From contig JAFMIX010000160.1 in the NCBI GenBank assembly GCA_017853785.1, forward strand, positions 1 through 5,421: a stretch of 5,421 nt of DNA, in the 5' to 3' direction. This stretch comes from Verrucomicrobiales bacterium (GTDB lineage: Bacteria > Verrucomicrobiota > Verrucomicrobiia > Limisphaerales > JAFMIX01). Of this stretch, positions 1-5,421 are shown piece after piece; position 1 is the stretch's first letter; each line of letters starts with the position of its first letter. A program made the translations under genes and the position numbers. Below the pieces are notes generated by a model. The model saw nothing but the letters and a program-made list of their open reading frames with translations. It did not search any database and was not told the DNA's origin.

Positions 1-522
1 GCAAACATTAATTGCAGCGCCACCGCAGGAAAATTTGCGTTGGTGTCTAACCAAACCGCCCTTTCAGGATCAAATCCCCCGCCGAATCCCAACATGGTAG
101 ATTTCGTGGGCTATGGCAGCACAGCCAGTGCTTTTGAAGGCAGTGCCCCAGCCATCGGAGGCAGCAGCGCCAACACCAATTCCATAATCCGATTGAACGC
201 CGGCCTTGCCGACTCCAACAGTAACACCAACGACTTCACCGCCGCCGCGCCGCCCACGCCGCGCAATTCCGCTTCGCCCGCCAACCCGCCTGCCGGGGCT
301 CCCGCCGTCGCGGCGGATATTAGCGGCCTGAGCATCAGCAATGGTCTGTTCCCATTCAACGCCACCGGCACCGCCTCCTCCAATTACATCGTGCAAGTCA
401 GCACCAACCTCGGCACCACCAACTGGGTTTCCCTCGCCACCAATCCCTCGCCGTTCACCTTCACCGATACCAACGCCACTGCGTTCACCAACCGCTTCTA
501 CCGGGTGAAACTCAAACCCTGA
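1..522 (+). CDS. C-terminal part of a secreted lamin-tail-domain protein (5' end outside window)
   Basis: The frame is open from base 1 to a TGA at 520-522, giving 173 residues with no start in view, so the gene is cut by the left edge. Residues about 10-95 look like the end of a lamin tail domain: a 'GKFALVSN' strand, then 'VDFVGYGS', 'FEGSAPA', 'NTNSIIRLNAG', and the closing 'DSNSNTNDFTAAAPPTPRNS', which is the usual end of this Ig-like fold in bacterial extracellular proteins. A Pro/Ala-rich linker (about 90-105) leads to a last module of about 60 residues with 'NYIVQVSTNLGTTNWVSLATN', 'FTFTDTNAT' and 'RFYRVKLKP'. I recognise this as a common C-terminal beta-rich module of secreted Verrucomicrobia proteins. 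Composition is rich in Asn, Thr, Ser and Ala, as expected for an exported protein. No membrane anchor, LPXTG or PEP-CTERM tail is visible at the C-terminus. The enzymatic or binding role of the missing N-terminal part cannot be inferred. The gene converges on xseA with only 5 bp between stop codons. Confidence 0.78.
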   Translation, partial: ANINCSATAGKFALVSNQTALSGSNPPPNPNMVDFVGYGSTASAFEGSAPAIGGSSANTNSIIRLNAGLADSNSNTNDFTAAAPPTPRNSASPANPPAGAPAVAADISGLSISNGLFPFNATGTASSNYIVQVSTNLGTTNWVSLATNPSPFTFTDTNATAFTNRFYRVKLKP

Positions 523-527
523 ACGCG

Positions 528-1943
528 TCAATCGACCACGCCGCGGAATTCGCCCTCACTCACCCGTGTGCGCAACTTCTGCCCGCGCTTCACGTCCCGT
601 GCACGCCGGATGATTTTACCGCTCGCCACGTCCATCGTGATCGAGTAACCCCGCGCCAGCACCTGCTCCGGGCCGAGCAATCGCAACCGCGCCGCCGCCT
701 GCCGGAGCGATTCGCCCCGCTGCGCCAACGCCTGCGCCGGATGCAACCGCACCAGCCGCGCCGCCAGATTCTCCCCTGCCAGCCGCCGTTCGCGCGCACC
801 CTGCCTCGCGTTCCGCAACAGGCCGGCCTGCAGATCATCCAACCGTTGCAGCCATTCGTTCAAGCGCCGGCGGGGATGCAGCCGCGCCAGCCGCCCGCTG
901 AGTTGCGCGGCGTTTTCTGCCGCGTCGGCCAAGCCGCGCCGCAGCCGCAGCCGCAGCAGTTCCGGCGCGTCCGCCACAAACTCGCGGCTGGCGAACACGC
1001 CTTCGGTGATGATTTCCGCCGCCGCACTGGGCGTCGCCGCCCGAAAGTCCGCCACGAAATCACTGATGGTGAAATCAATCTCGTGCCCGACAGCGGAAAC
1101 GACGGGAAGCTCCGATTCAAAAATCGCCCGCGCCACGACTTCCTCGTTGAACGCCCACAAGTCCTCCAGCGACCCGCCGCCCCGCGTCACGAGAATCAGA
1201 TCAATCTTTGTAGCGGCGGTCTGCGACCGCCGCACTTCATCTTTGGCAATCGCGCCGCGGTCACAGGCCGCCGCTGCATCAAAGTCATTCAGCAACCGGA
1301 TTGCCTCCGCTATTTCCGCCGCCGCGCCTTCGCCCTGCACCCGGCACGGCGCCAGGATGATTTCCAGCCCGGGATGACGCCGCTGGATGACGTGCAGCAC
1401 GTCGCGGATCGCCGCTCCGGTGGGCGACGTGACCAGACCGATCCGCTGCGGGTAGCGCGGGAGCGGGCGTTTCCGCTCCGGCGCGAACCACCCTTCCGCC
1501 GTGAGCCGCCGCTTGAGTTTCTCGAACGCGATCTGCAACGCGCCCACGCCCTGCAACTCCGCTGCGCGCACGATGAGTTGATATTGCCCGCGGGCTTCGT
1601 AGACCGTCACATCGCCTTGCAATAAAACCTTCTGCCCGTCTGCCAGCAAGCCCCGTTCGCCGGTCGCCGCGCCGCGAAACAACACGCAGCTCAACTGCGC
1701 CCCGGCGTCCTTGAGCGTGAAATACATGTGGCCGGAATTTTGCGCGCGCAGATTCGTCACCTCGCCGCTCACCCAAATCGCGCCGATGGATTTCTCCAGC
1801 AGCCGCTTCACTTGTGTTGTCAGCTCCGAGACGGACAAGACCTGCCGGGCTTGCGCCGTTGGAGGGACTGCTTCACGGGGCCGCGGTGCTTCCGGCGGTA
1901 ACAGTTCGCCGAAGTCCCATTGGGATTTGGTTGATTTGCTCAC
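528..1943 (-). CDS. xseA: Exodeoxyribonuclease VII large subunit (XseA)
   Basis: Large, catalytic subunit of exodeoxyribonuclease VII, a cytoplasmic nuclease that degrades single-stranded DNA to oligonucleotides; in the known enzyme it works with several small XseB subunits. The 471-residue product has a Pro-rich N-terminal extension (1-33), an OB-fold DNA-binding domain (about 35-130, with 'SGEVTNLR' and 'GHMYFTLKD'), the catalytic domain, and an Arg/Leu-rich helical C-terminal region ending in the typical 'RGYSI' and 'GEFRGVVD'. Conserved residues visible by family knowledge are D181 (in 'TSPTGAAIRDV'), R254 (in 'RGGGSLEDLW'), and H287 and D290 (in 'VGHEIDFTISD'). The start is a GTG at 1943, supported by a GAGG 7 nt upstream and a 4-bp overlap (GTGA) with the ymdB stop. 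Residues 223-248, just before the RGGGS strand, are extra relative to the family and are encoded by a palindromic repeat. No xseB lies next to it. Confidence 0.97.
   Translation of the reverse strand: MSKSTKSQWDFGELLPPEAPRPREAVPPTAQARQVLSVSELTTQVKRLLEKSIGAIWVSGEVTNLRAQNSGHMYFTLKDAGAQLSCVLFRGAATGERGLLADGQKVLLQGDVTVYEARGQYQLIVRAAELQGVGALQIAFEKLKRRLTAEGWFAPERKRPLPRYPQRIGLVTSPTGAAIRDVLHVIQRRHPGLEIILAPCRVQGEGAAAEIAEAIRLLNDFDAAAACDRGAIAKDEVRRSQTAATKIDLILVTRGGGSLEDLWAFNEEVVARAIFESELPVVSAVGHEIDFTISDFVADFRAATPSAAAEIITEGVFASREFVADAPELLRLRLRRGLADAAENAAQLSGRLARLHPRRRLNEWLQRLDDLQAGLLRNARQGARERRLAGENLAARLVRLHPAQALAQRGESLRQAAARLRLLGPEQVLARGYSITMDVASGKIIRRARDVKRGQKLRTRVSEGEFRGVVD
1200..1282. repeat. 5-bp direct repeats flanking the palindromic insertion (possible target-site duplication)
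   Basis: ATCAA occurs at 1200-1204 and again at 1278-1282, exactly 78 bp apart, bracketing the inverted pair. Deleting one copy with the intervening DNA (1200-1277) joins 'LLNDFD' directly to 'LILVTRGGGS', the usual XseA sequence. The repeat is short and could arise by chance, but its position at both insertion borders and the multiple-of-three spacing fit an insertion event. Confidence 0.45.
1209..1278. repeat. REPIN-like inverted pair of palindromic units inside xseA
   Basis: Two 25-nt arms, 1209-1233 and 1254-1278, are inverted copies of each other, matching at 21 of 25 positions and separated by 20 nt. The left arm is itself a palindrome: a perfect 9-bp stem (GCGGCGGTC / GACCGCCGC, 1213-1221 and 1225-1233) with a 3-nt loop. 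The right arm keeps 7 of the same 9 pairs. This nested arrangement is that of REP doublets (REPINs). It lies in frame in xseA and codes for most of an extra 26-residue segment. Only one copy is seen in the window, so membership of a dispersed family is inferred from structure. Confidence 0.75.
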
Positions 1944-2722
1944 AGGAGAGCCTCAGAAACGCGCTGGATATTCACCGCCTTGCCGGTGACTTCATCAATC
2001 TCAATCAACGCGCCGTGCAGGATGACGCGGTCTTTGGCGACCTCGAATCGGCGCGGCATGTTGGTCAAAAACCGGTCGATGATCGGCTCGAGTTCGCGGC
2101 CCAAGCAGCCTTCGTGCGGGCCGGTGAAGCCCGCGTCGGTCAGATAGGCCGTGCCGCCGGGGAAAATCTGTTCGTCCGCTGTCTGCACATGCGTGTGCGT
2201 GCCGACGACCGCGCTCACCAGACCGTCCAACATCCGGGCAAAGGCGATTTTCTCCGAGGTCGCCTCGGCGTGCATGTCCACGAAGATGATTTTGGTCTTT
2301 TCGCGCAGGCGGCGGACGGCGTCGCGGGCAATGGTGAATGGGTTTTCCAACGGCGGCATGAAGGTGCGCCCCTGAAAATTCATCACGCCGATGGCGGGCA
2401 ACGAACCGAGTTGCAACACCGTCACCCCCCGCCCCGCCGTGCCAGCCGGATAATTCATCGGGCGCAGAAACCGCTTCTCGTTGGCGAGCAGTTCGGCGAC
2501 TTCCTTTTGATCCCACAGGTGGTCGCCGCTGGTGATGACGTCCACGCCGTAGCCAAAGATTTCCTCGGCGATGGCCGGCGTGATGCCGTTGCCGCCGGCG
2601 GCGTTCTCGCCGTTGGCGATGACGTAGTGGATGCCGTGTTGCTGGCGCAGCTTGGGTAAAACCTTGGCGACCGCCCGCCGCCCGGGTTGGCCCACGATGT
2701 CGCCGATGAAGAGAATTTTCAC
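1940..2722 (-). CDS. ymdB: YmdB/TIGR00282 family metallophosphoesterase (2',3'-cyclic-nucleotide 2'-phosphodiesterase)
   Basis: Cytoplasmic binuclear-metal phosphodiesterase; Bacillus subtilis YmdB, the studied relative, hydrolyses cyclic nucleotides and influences biofilm and motility decisions. The 260-residue length is normal for the family. Metal-site motifs are in order: D8 ('GDIVG'), E39-N40 ('NGENAAGGNG'), the 'GDHLWD' motif with D67-H68, H151 ('DMHAEATSEK'), and H176/H178 ('GTHTHVQTAD'), followed by 'YLTDAGFTGP'. In most relatives I know, residue 67 is Asn (GNH); here it is Asp. The start is a GTG at 2722, placed so that the first beta strand 'MKILFIGDIVG' begins as usual; no clear Shine-Dalgarno sequence precedes it. 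The TGA stop overlaps the xseA GTG by 4 bp, so the two are probably co-transcribed and translationally coupled. It is divergent from the RNA methyltransferase gene. The family is clear; the physiological substrate here is not known. Confidence 0.94.
   Translation of the reverse strand: MKILFIGDIVGQPGRRAVAKVLPKLRQQHGIHYVIANGENAAGGNGITPAIAEEIFGYGVDVITSGDHLWDQKEVAELLANEKRFLRPMNYPAGTAGRGVTVLQLGSLPAIGVMNFQGRTFMPPLENPFTIARDAVRRLREKTKIIFVDMHAEATSEKIAFARMLDGLVSAVVGTHTHVQTADEQIFPGGTAYLTDAGFTGPHEGCLGRELEPIIDRFLTNMPRRFEVAKDRVILHGALIEIDEVTGKAVNIQRVSEALL
1951..1954 (-). promoter_or_regulatory. Ribosome binding site of xseA
   Basis: GAGG on the minus strand, 7 nt before the GTG start at 1943 and inside the last codons of ymdB. 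It is the only recognisable Shine-Dalgarno motif before a gene start in this window and supports the GTG choice for xseA. Confidence 0.5.
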
Positions 2723-2816
2723 GCAAGGAAATTAACCGCGAAATTTCCGAATTACACGAAAGAAAACAAAGCCGAAGGCTCGACACTGCGGCGACGGGTT
2801 TCTAACTTGTCCGCCC
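2723..2816. promoter_or_regulatory. Divergent intergenic region with promoters for ymdB-xseA and the RNA methyltransferase
   Basis: These 94 bp separate two divergent genes and are clearly more AT-rich than the flanking coding DNA around 2725-2770, so promoters for both directions should lie here. On the minus strand, TGTAAT (2756-2751) resembles a -10 box but has no convincing -35 partner. On the plus strand, TCGACA (2780-2785) and TAACTT (2803-2808) are 17 bp apart and form a weak candidate pair; it would give a very short leader before the ATG at 2817. The region as promoter-bearing is well supported by gene layout; the individual boxes are guesses. Confidence 0.55.
2727..2748. repeat. 7-bp perfect inverted repeat upstream of ymdB
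   Basis: GGAAATT (2727-2733) and AATTTCC (2742-2748) form a perfect inverted repeat with an 8-nt spacer, starting 4 bp from the ymdB GTG. It could be an operator for a dimeric regulator or a small hairpin in the ymdB leader. The AT-rich arms make chance occurrence plausible. Confidence 0.35.
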
Positions 2817-3947
2817 ATGAATATCGGCGACACCCTGACTTTGACCATCCACGACATCGCGTTCGGCGGCGAGGGCGTGGCGCGCGTGAATGAATTCGTC
2901 GTCTTCGTGCCATTCGTGATTGTCGGTGAGGTCGTCGAAGCCGAGGTGACGGAGGTGAAGAAAAGTTTCGCCCGCGCCAAGCCGCTCCGCGTCGTCACAC
3001 CCGCGCCGGCGCGCGTGCAACCGGAATGTCGTTATTTCATGGCCTGCGGCGGCTGCCAGTATCAGCACATGGATTACGCGGCGCAGTTGCGGATGAAGCA
3101 CAAACAGATCGCCGACCTGTTCGAGCGCATCGGAAAGATTTCGCCGGACAAAATCGCGCCGGTCGTCCCCTGCCCCCAGCCTTACGGTTACCGCAACCGC
3201 ATCATGATCCGCAGCCAGTGGAACAAGCCGGAGCAGAAATTGAACATCGGCTTCATCCGCGCCGACGGCGGGCTGGTGGAAGATATCATGGAATGCAAGA
3301 TCGCCGAACCCGCCCTCAACGACCAGATCACGCACGTCCGTAAAAACCCGCCGCCGAAGGGGGGCATCAAGGTCGTCCTGCGGGTGCAGCCTGAAGGCTG
3401 GACCGTGCCGCCGGACTCGTTTTTTCAGAACAATTTTTTCCTGCTGCCGAAACTCGTCGAAACCGTCGGCGCGGCGTTGCAATCGGCGGGGGCAAAATAT
3501 CTTGTGGACGCGTTCTGCGGCGTGGGCTTCTTCGGCATCGAACTGGCCGCCCGCGTGGAATCGTTTGTCGGGCTGGAGTTCGACCGCATGGCGATCAAAG
3601 CCGCCCGTCAAAACGCCGCCACGCGCGGCGTGACGAACGGCGAATTCGTTGCCGGCGCGGTGGAGGATTTGCTGCCGGGGCTGCTCATCCGCTTCACGCC
3701 CGGCGCGACGAGCGTGTTGCTAGACCCGCCGCGGAAGGGTTGTTGGCCGCAGACACTGGAGTTGTTGCGGCAGACGAAGCCGGCGCAAATCATTTACGTC
3801 TCTTGCCACCCAGCGACGATGGCGCGGGACTTGAATCTCCTGTGCGCCGACGGGGTCTTTGAACTGGCGTGCGTGACGCCGCTGGACATGTTCCCGCAAA
3901 CCCAACACGTCGAGTGCGTGGCAGATTTGCGGTGCGTCCGCAGCTGA
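2817..3947 (+). CDS. TRAM-domain class I SAM-dependent RNA (uracil-C5-)methyltransferase, RlmD/RumA family
   Basis: Transfers a methyl group from S-adenosylmethionine to C5 of a uridine in RNA, most likely 23S rRNA (RlmD/RlmCD-type); the exact target cannot be read from sequence. Domains: an N-terminal TRAM RNA-binding domain (1-60, 'FGGEGVAR'); an iron-sulfur cluster region with C71-x5-C77-x2-C80 and a fourth Cys at 160; then a Rossmann methyltransferase domain. In it, Q204 ('FFQNN') and 'DAFCGVGFFG' (231-240) contact SAM, followed by E254, 'LDPPRKG' (302-308), the catalytic nucleophile C330 ('YVSCHPATMARDL'), and E366 ('DMFPQTQHVE') as the probable base. TRAM plus the cluster argues for RlmD/RlmCD over TrmA. 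At 376 residues it is shorter than E. coli RlmD (about 433); the loss falls between C160 and Q204. The ATG at 2817 starts the TRAM strand directly; no Shine-Dalgarno is visible. It may be co-transcribed with the downstream membrane protein gene. Confidence 0.93.
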   Translation: MNIGDTLTLTIHDIAFGGEGVARVNEFVVFVPFVIVGEVVEAEVTEVKKSFARAKPLRVVTPAPARVQPECRYFMACGGCQYQHMDYAAQLRMKHKQIADLFERIGKISPDKIAPVVPCPQPYGYRNRIMIRSQWNKPEQKLNIGFIRADGGLVEDIMECKIAEPALNDQITHVRKNPPPKGGIKVVLRVQPEGWTVPPDSFFQNNFFLLPKLVETVGAALQSAGAKYLVDAFCGVGFFGIELAARVESFVGLEFDRMAIKAARQNAATRGVTNGEFVAGAVEDLLPGLLIRFTPGATSVLLDPPRKGCWPQTLELLRQTKPAQIIYVSCHPATMARDLNLLCADGVFELACVTPLDMFPQTQHVECVADLRCVRS

Positions 3948-4009
3948 ATCGTGCTGGAAACCGGGCTTGCCAACGCCGCGGGCATGGTTTCAACTTTGCC
4001 CAACCGAAC
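3948..4009 (+). other. Intercistronic region with weak hairpin potential
   Basis: These 62 bp separate two co-directional genes. GAAACC (3957-3962) can pair with GGTTTC (3986-3991), and inside it TGCC (3968-3971) with GGCA (3981-3984), giving an interrupted hairpin close to the next start. No U-tract follows, so it is not a convincing intrinsic terminator, and read-through into the downstream gene is likely. Confidence 0.25.
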
Positions 4010-5421
4010 ATGACCGCTTACGAATCGCTTCACCGCAAGAAAAGTTTTGTGCCGGACGGGCTGCCGTGGATTCTCGGCGGCATTGCGTTGCTGGGCTACC
4101 TGCTGACCTTGAACCATTGGGTAGGCATGAACAGCCTGCAGATGACCGCGCAGGTAGCCGGCTGGAACTGGCCGCAGAACCATCTGGGCCCGGTGCATTT
4201 TCTTGTGACTTATCCGCTGCGCTGGCTTTCGCCCGCCACGCTGCCGCTGGGGCTGAACCTCTTCACGGCGGTCTGCGCGGCGTTGACGCTCACGCAACTG
4301 GCCCGCGCCATCGCGCTGCTGCCGCACGACCGCACGCAACCGCAGCGCGAACGCGAGTTCGACGACTTCTCCCTGCTCACCACCCGCACCGCGTGGATTC
4401 CCGTCGTGCTCGGCACGGCGGTCTGCGGGCTGCAATTGAGCTTCTGGGAGAACGCCGTGGTCGGCACCGGCGAAATGGTGGACCTGCTGCTCTTCGCCTA
4501 CATCGTACGCAGCCTGCTGGAGTTCCGGATTGACGGACGCGAAGGGCGGCTGACCCGCGCTGCACTGGTCTTTGGTGCGGGGATGGCGAACCAATCGCTG
4601 ATGTTCCTGCTGTTGCCGGCGTTCGTGATCGCACTGCTGTGGATCAAAGGCCTGGCCTTCTTCAACCTCCGCTTTCTGGTCCGGATGGCGCTCGCCGGTC
4701 TGGCCGGGCTGGCGTTGTGCCTGCTGATGCCCTACATCCAAAGCCAAGCGGTGGACGCCGGCGGCACTTACTGGCAGACGCTGAAATTCCACCTCGTCAA
4801 CCACCGCAATTTCATCATCGGCATGCCGGTCAAGGCCCTCTGGGTGCTGGGCCTCACCTCGGTGCTGCCGGTCGTCATGCTCGGCATCCGCTGGGCGGCG
4901 TCATCCGGCGACAATAGTCCGCTCGGCATCGCGCTCGGGTCATTTCTGTTTCACCTCGTGCACGCCGCATTGTTGCTGGTGTGCCTGTGGGTGGCTTTCG
5001 ATCCGCCCTTCAGCCCGCGCATCTACCCGCGCCAATTCGGCATCAGCCTCTCCTTCCTGCCGCTCTATTTCCTGAGCGCCTTGAGCGCCGGCTACTACAG
5101 CGGCTACCTGCTGCTCGTTTTTGGCAAGCGCAACCGGATCCAGCAAAACAGTTCGCCTGCCTCCATCCTGAGCATCGCCGTCGTGGGATGCGTCTGGCTG
5201 CTGCTGGTCGCGACCCCGGCGGGATTGCTCTACAAGAACCTCCCGCAAATCCAAGCCGCCCGCGATCGCACCCTCGGCGACTTCGCCACGCAGCTCGTCT
5301 CCGGCCTGCCTGCGGCGGGCGCGGTGGTATTGAGCGACGACCCGCGATTTTCCTTGCTTGCCGAAGCCGAGCTGCGCCGGAGTCGGGCCGGGGCCAAGCA
5401 CATCATCCTGAACACCTACGC
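4010..5421 (+). CDS. DUF2723 (GT-C-like) multi-pass membrane protein, 3' end outside window
   Basis: An ATG at 4010 opens a frame with no stop to the last base, giving 470 complete codons; the C-terminus is missing. The product is a polytopic inner-membrane protein with about ten hydrophobic segments, roughly at 18-34, 79-101, 128-146, 156-170, 184-211, 222-243, 274-294, 304-330, 344-371 and 384-408, followed by a soluble stretch beginning near 410 ('RDRTLGDFATQLVSGLP'). The pattern 'LGLNLFTAVCAALTL', 'LQLSFWENAVVGTGEMVDLLLFAY' and 'GAGMANQSLMFLLLPAF' is that of DUF2723, related to GT-C glycosyltransferases and eukaryotic TMEM260 (protein O-mannosylation). A sugar-transfer role is therefore possible but unproven. 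The first extracytoplasmic loop has 'MNSLQM' (40-45) where family members usually carry an acidic D-S-G-E-type motif. Composition and reading-frame pattern match the neighbours. No Shine-Dalgarno is seen; ATG 4010 is the first in-frame ATG after the upstream stop. Confidence 0.87.
   Translation, partial: MTAYESLHRKKSFVPDGLPWILGGIALLGYLLTLNHWVGMNSLQMTAQVAGWNWPQNHLGPVHFLVTYPLRWLSPATLPLGLNLFTAVCAALTLTQLARAIALLPHDRTQPQREREFDDFSLLTTRTAWIPVVLGTAVCGLQLSFWENAVVGTGEMVDLLLFAYIVRSLLEFRIDGREGRLTRAALVFGAGMANQSLMFLLLPAFVIALLWIKGLAFFNLRFLVRMALAGLAGLALCLLMPYIQSQAVDAGGTYWQTLKFHLVNHRNFIIGMPVKALWVLGLTSVLPVVMLGIRWAASSGDNSPLGIALGSFLFHLVHAALLLVCLWVAFDPPFSPRIYPRQFGISLSFLPLYFLSALSAGYYSGYLLLVFGKRNRIQQNSSPASILSIAVVGCVWLLLVATPAGLLYKNLPQIQAARDRTLGDFATQLVSGLPAAGAVVLSDDPRFSLLAEAELRRSRAGAKHIILNTY

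Noticed and set aside
523..527. Terminator between the convergent genes
   Set aside because: Only 5 bp separate the stops and no hairpin with a T-tract was seen across them.
741..1625. Long plus-strand open frame (294 codons) opposite xseA
   Set aside because: It is antisense to a clearly conserved gene and its Arg/Gln/Pro-rich product matches no fold; long shadow frames are expected in GC-rich DNA.
2586..2598. GCC/GGC palindrome in ymdB
   Set aside because: It is explained by codons of the conserved 'NAAGGN' motif.
1814..2659. Long plus-strand open frame (281 codons) opposite ymdB and the 5' end of xseA
   Set aside because: It spans two conserved minus-strand genes; composition is that of a shadow frame.
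2802..3611. Minus-strand open frame (269 codons) opposite the methyltransferase
   Set aside because: His/Arg/Asp-rich antisense translation of a conserved gene, with no recognisable domain.
3984..4013. Nine-codon frame whose stop overlaps the DUF2723 start (ATGA)
   Set aside because: It has no ribosome binding site and such short overlaps arise by chance; only conservation in relatives would make it a leader peptide.
3967..4533. Plus-strand frame overlapping the DUF2723 gene in another phase
   Set aside because: The phase beginning at 4010 gives a coherent polytopic membrane protein; this one gives an Arg/Ala/His-rich shadow.
3794..4804. Minus-strand open frame (336 codons) opposite the methyltransferase end and the membrane protein
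   Set aside because: The opposite strand carries two recognisable proteins; this product is low-complexity Gln/Arg/His.

Overview
This GC-rich window most likely comes from a member of the Verrucomicrobiota, probably near Pedosphaera/Limisphaerales. That placement is an inference. It rests on the first gene, which pairs a lamin-tail-like region with a C-terminal 'YIVQVSTNL...TNW...FYRV' module typical of secreted proteins in that group, and on the form of the DUF2723 protein at the right end. No tRNA, rRNA, CRISPR array, transposase or phage gene is visible. Most of the window is ordinary chromosomal coding sequence packed tightly.

Layout from left to right: (1) the 3' end of a secreted lamin-tail-domain protein on + (1-522). 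(2) After a 5-bp convergent gap, a minus-strand pair transcribed right to left: ymdB (1940-2722), a YmdB/TIGR00282 metallophosphoesterase, followed by xseA (528-1943), the large subunit of exodeoxyribonuclease VII. They overlap by 4 bp, which suggests one translationally coupled operon. (3) A 94-bp divergent intergenic region (2723-2816) that should hold promoters in both directions and contains a small perfect inverted repeat. (4) A plus-strand TRAM-domain, iron-sulfur RNA uracil-C5 methyltransferase of the RlmD/RumA family (2817-3947). (5) After 62 bp, a large multi-pass membrane protein of the DUF2723 (GT-C-like) family that starts at 4010 and runs off the right edge.

The genes suggest housekeeping nucleic-acid metabolism (DNA repair nuclease, nucleotide phosphodiesterase, rRNA modification) beside two cell-surface functions. 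There is no evidence that the window encodes a single new multi-gene system.

The most notable structure is inside xseA. A roughly 70-bp element made of two inverted copies of a 25-nt palindromic unit sits in frame just upstream of the conserved RGGGS motif. It is flanked by a 5-bp direct repeat, and removing exactly 78 bp would restore a normal XseA sequence. It looks like a REPIN-like or Rickettsia-palindromic-element-like repeat that became protein-coding. Further points are a DUF2723 protein with amides where the family usually has acids, a methyltransferase with a shortened central region, and an Asp-for-Asn change at a YmdB metal-ligand position.
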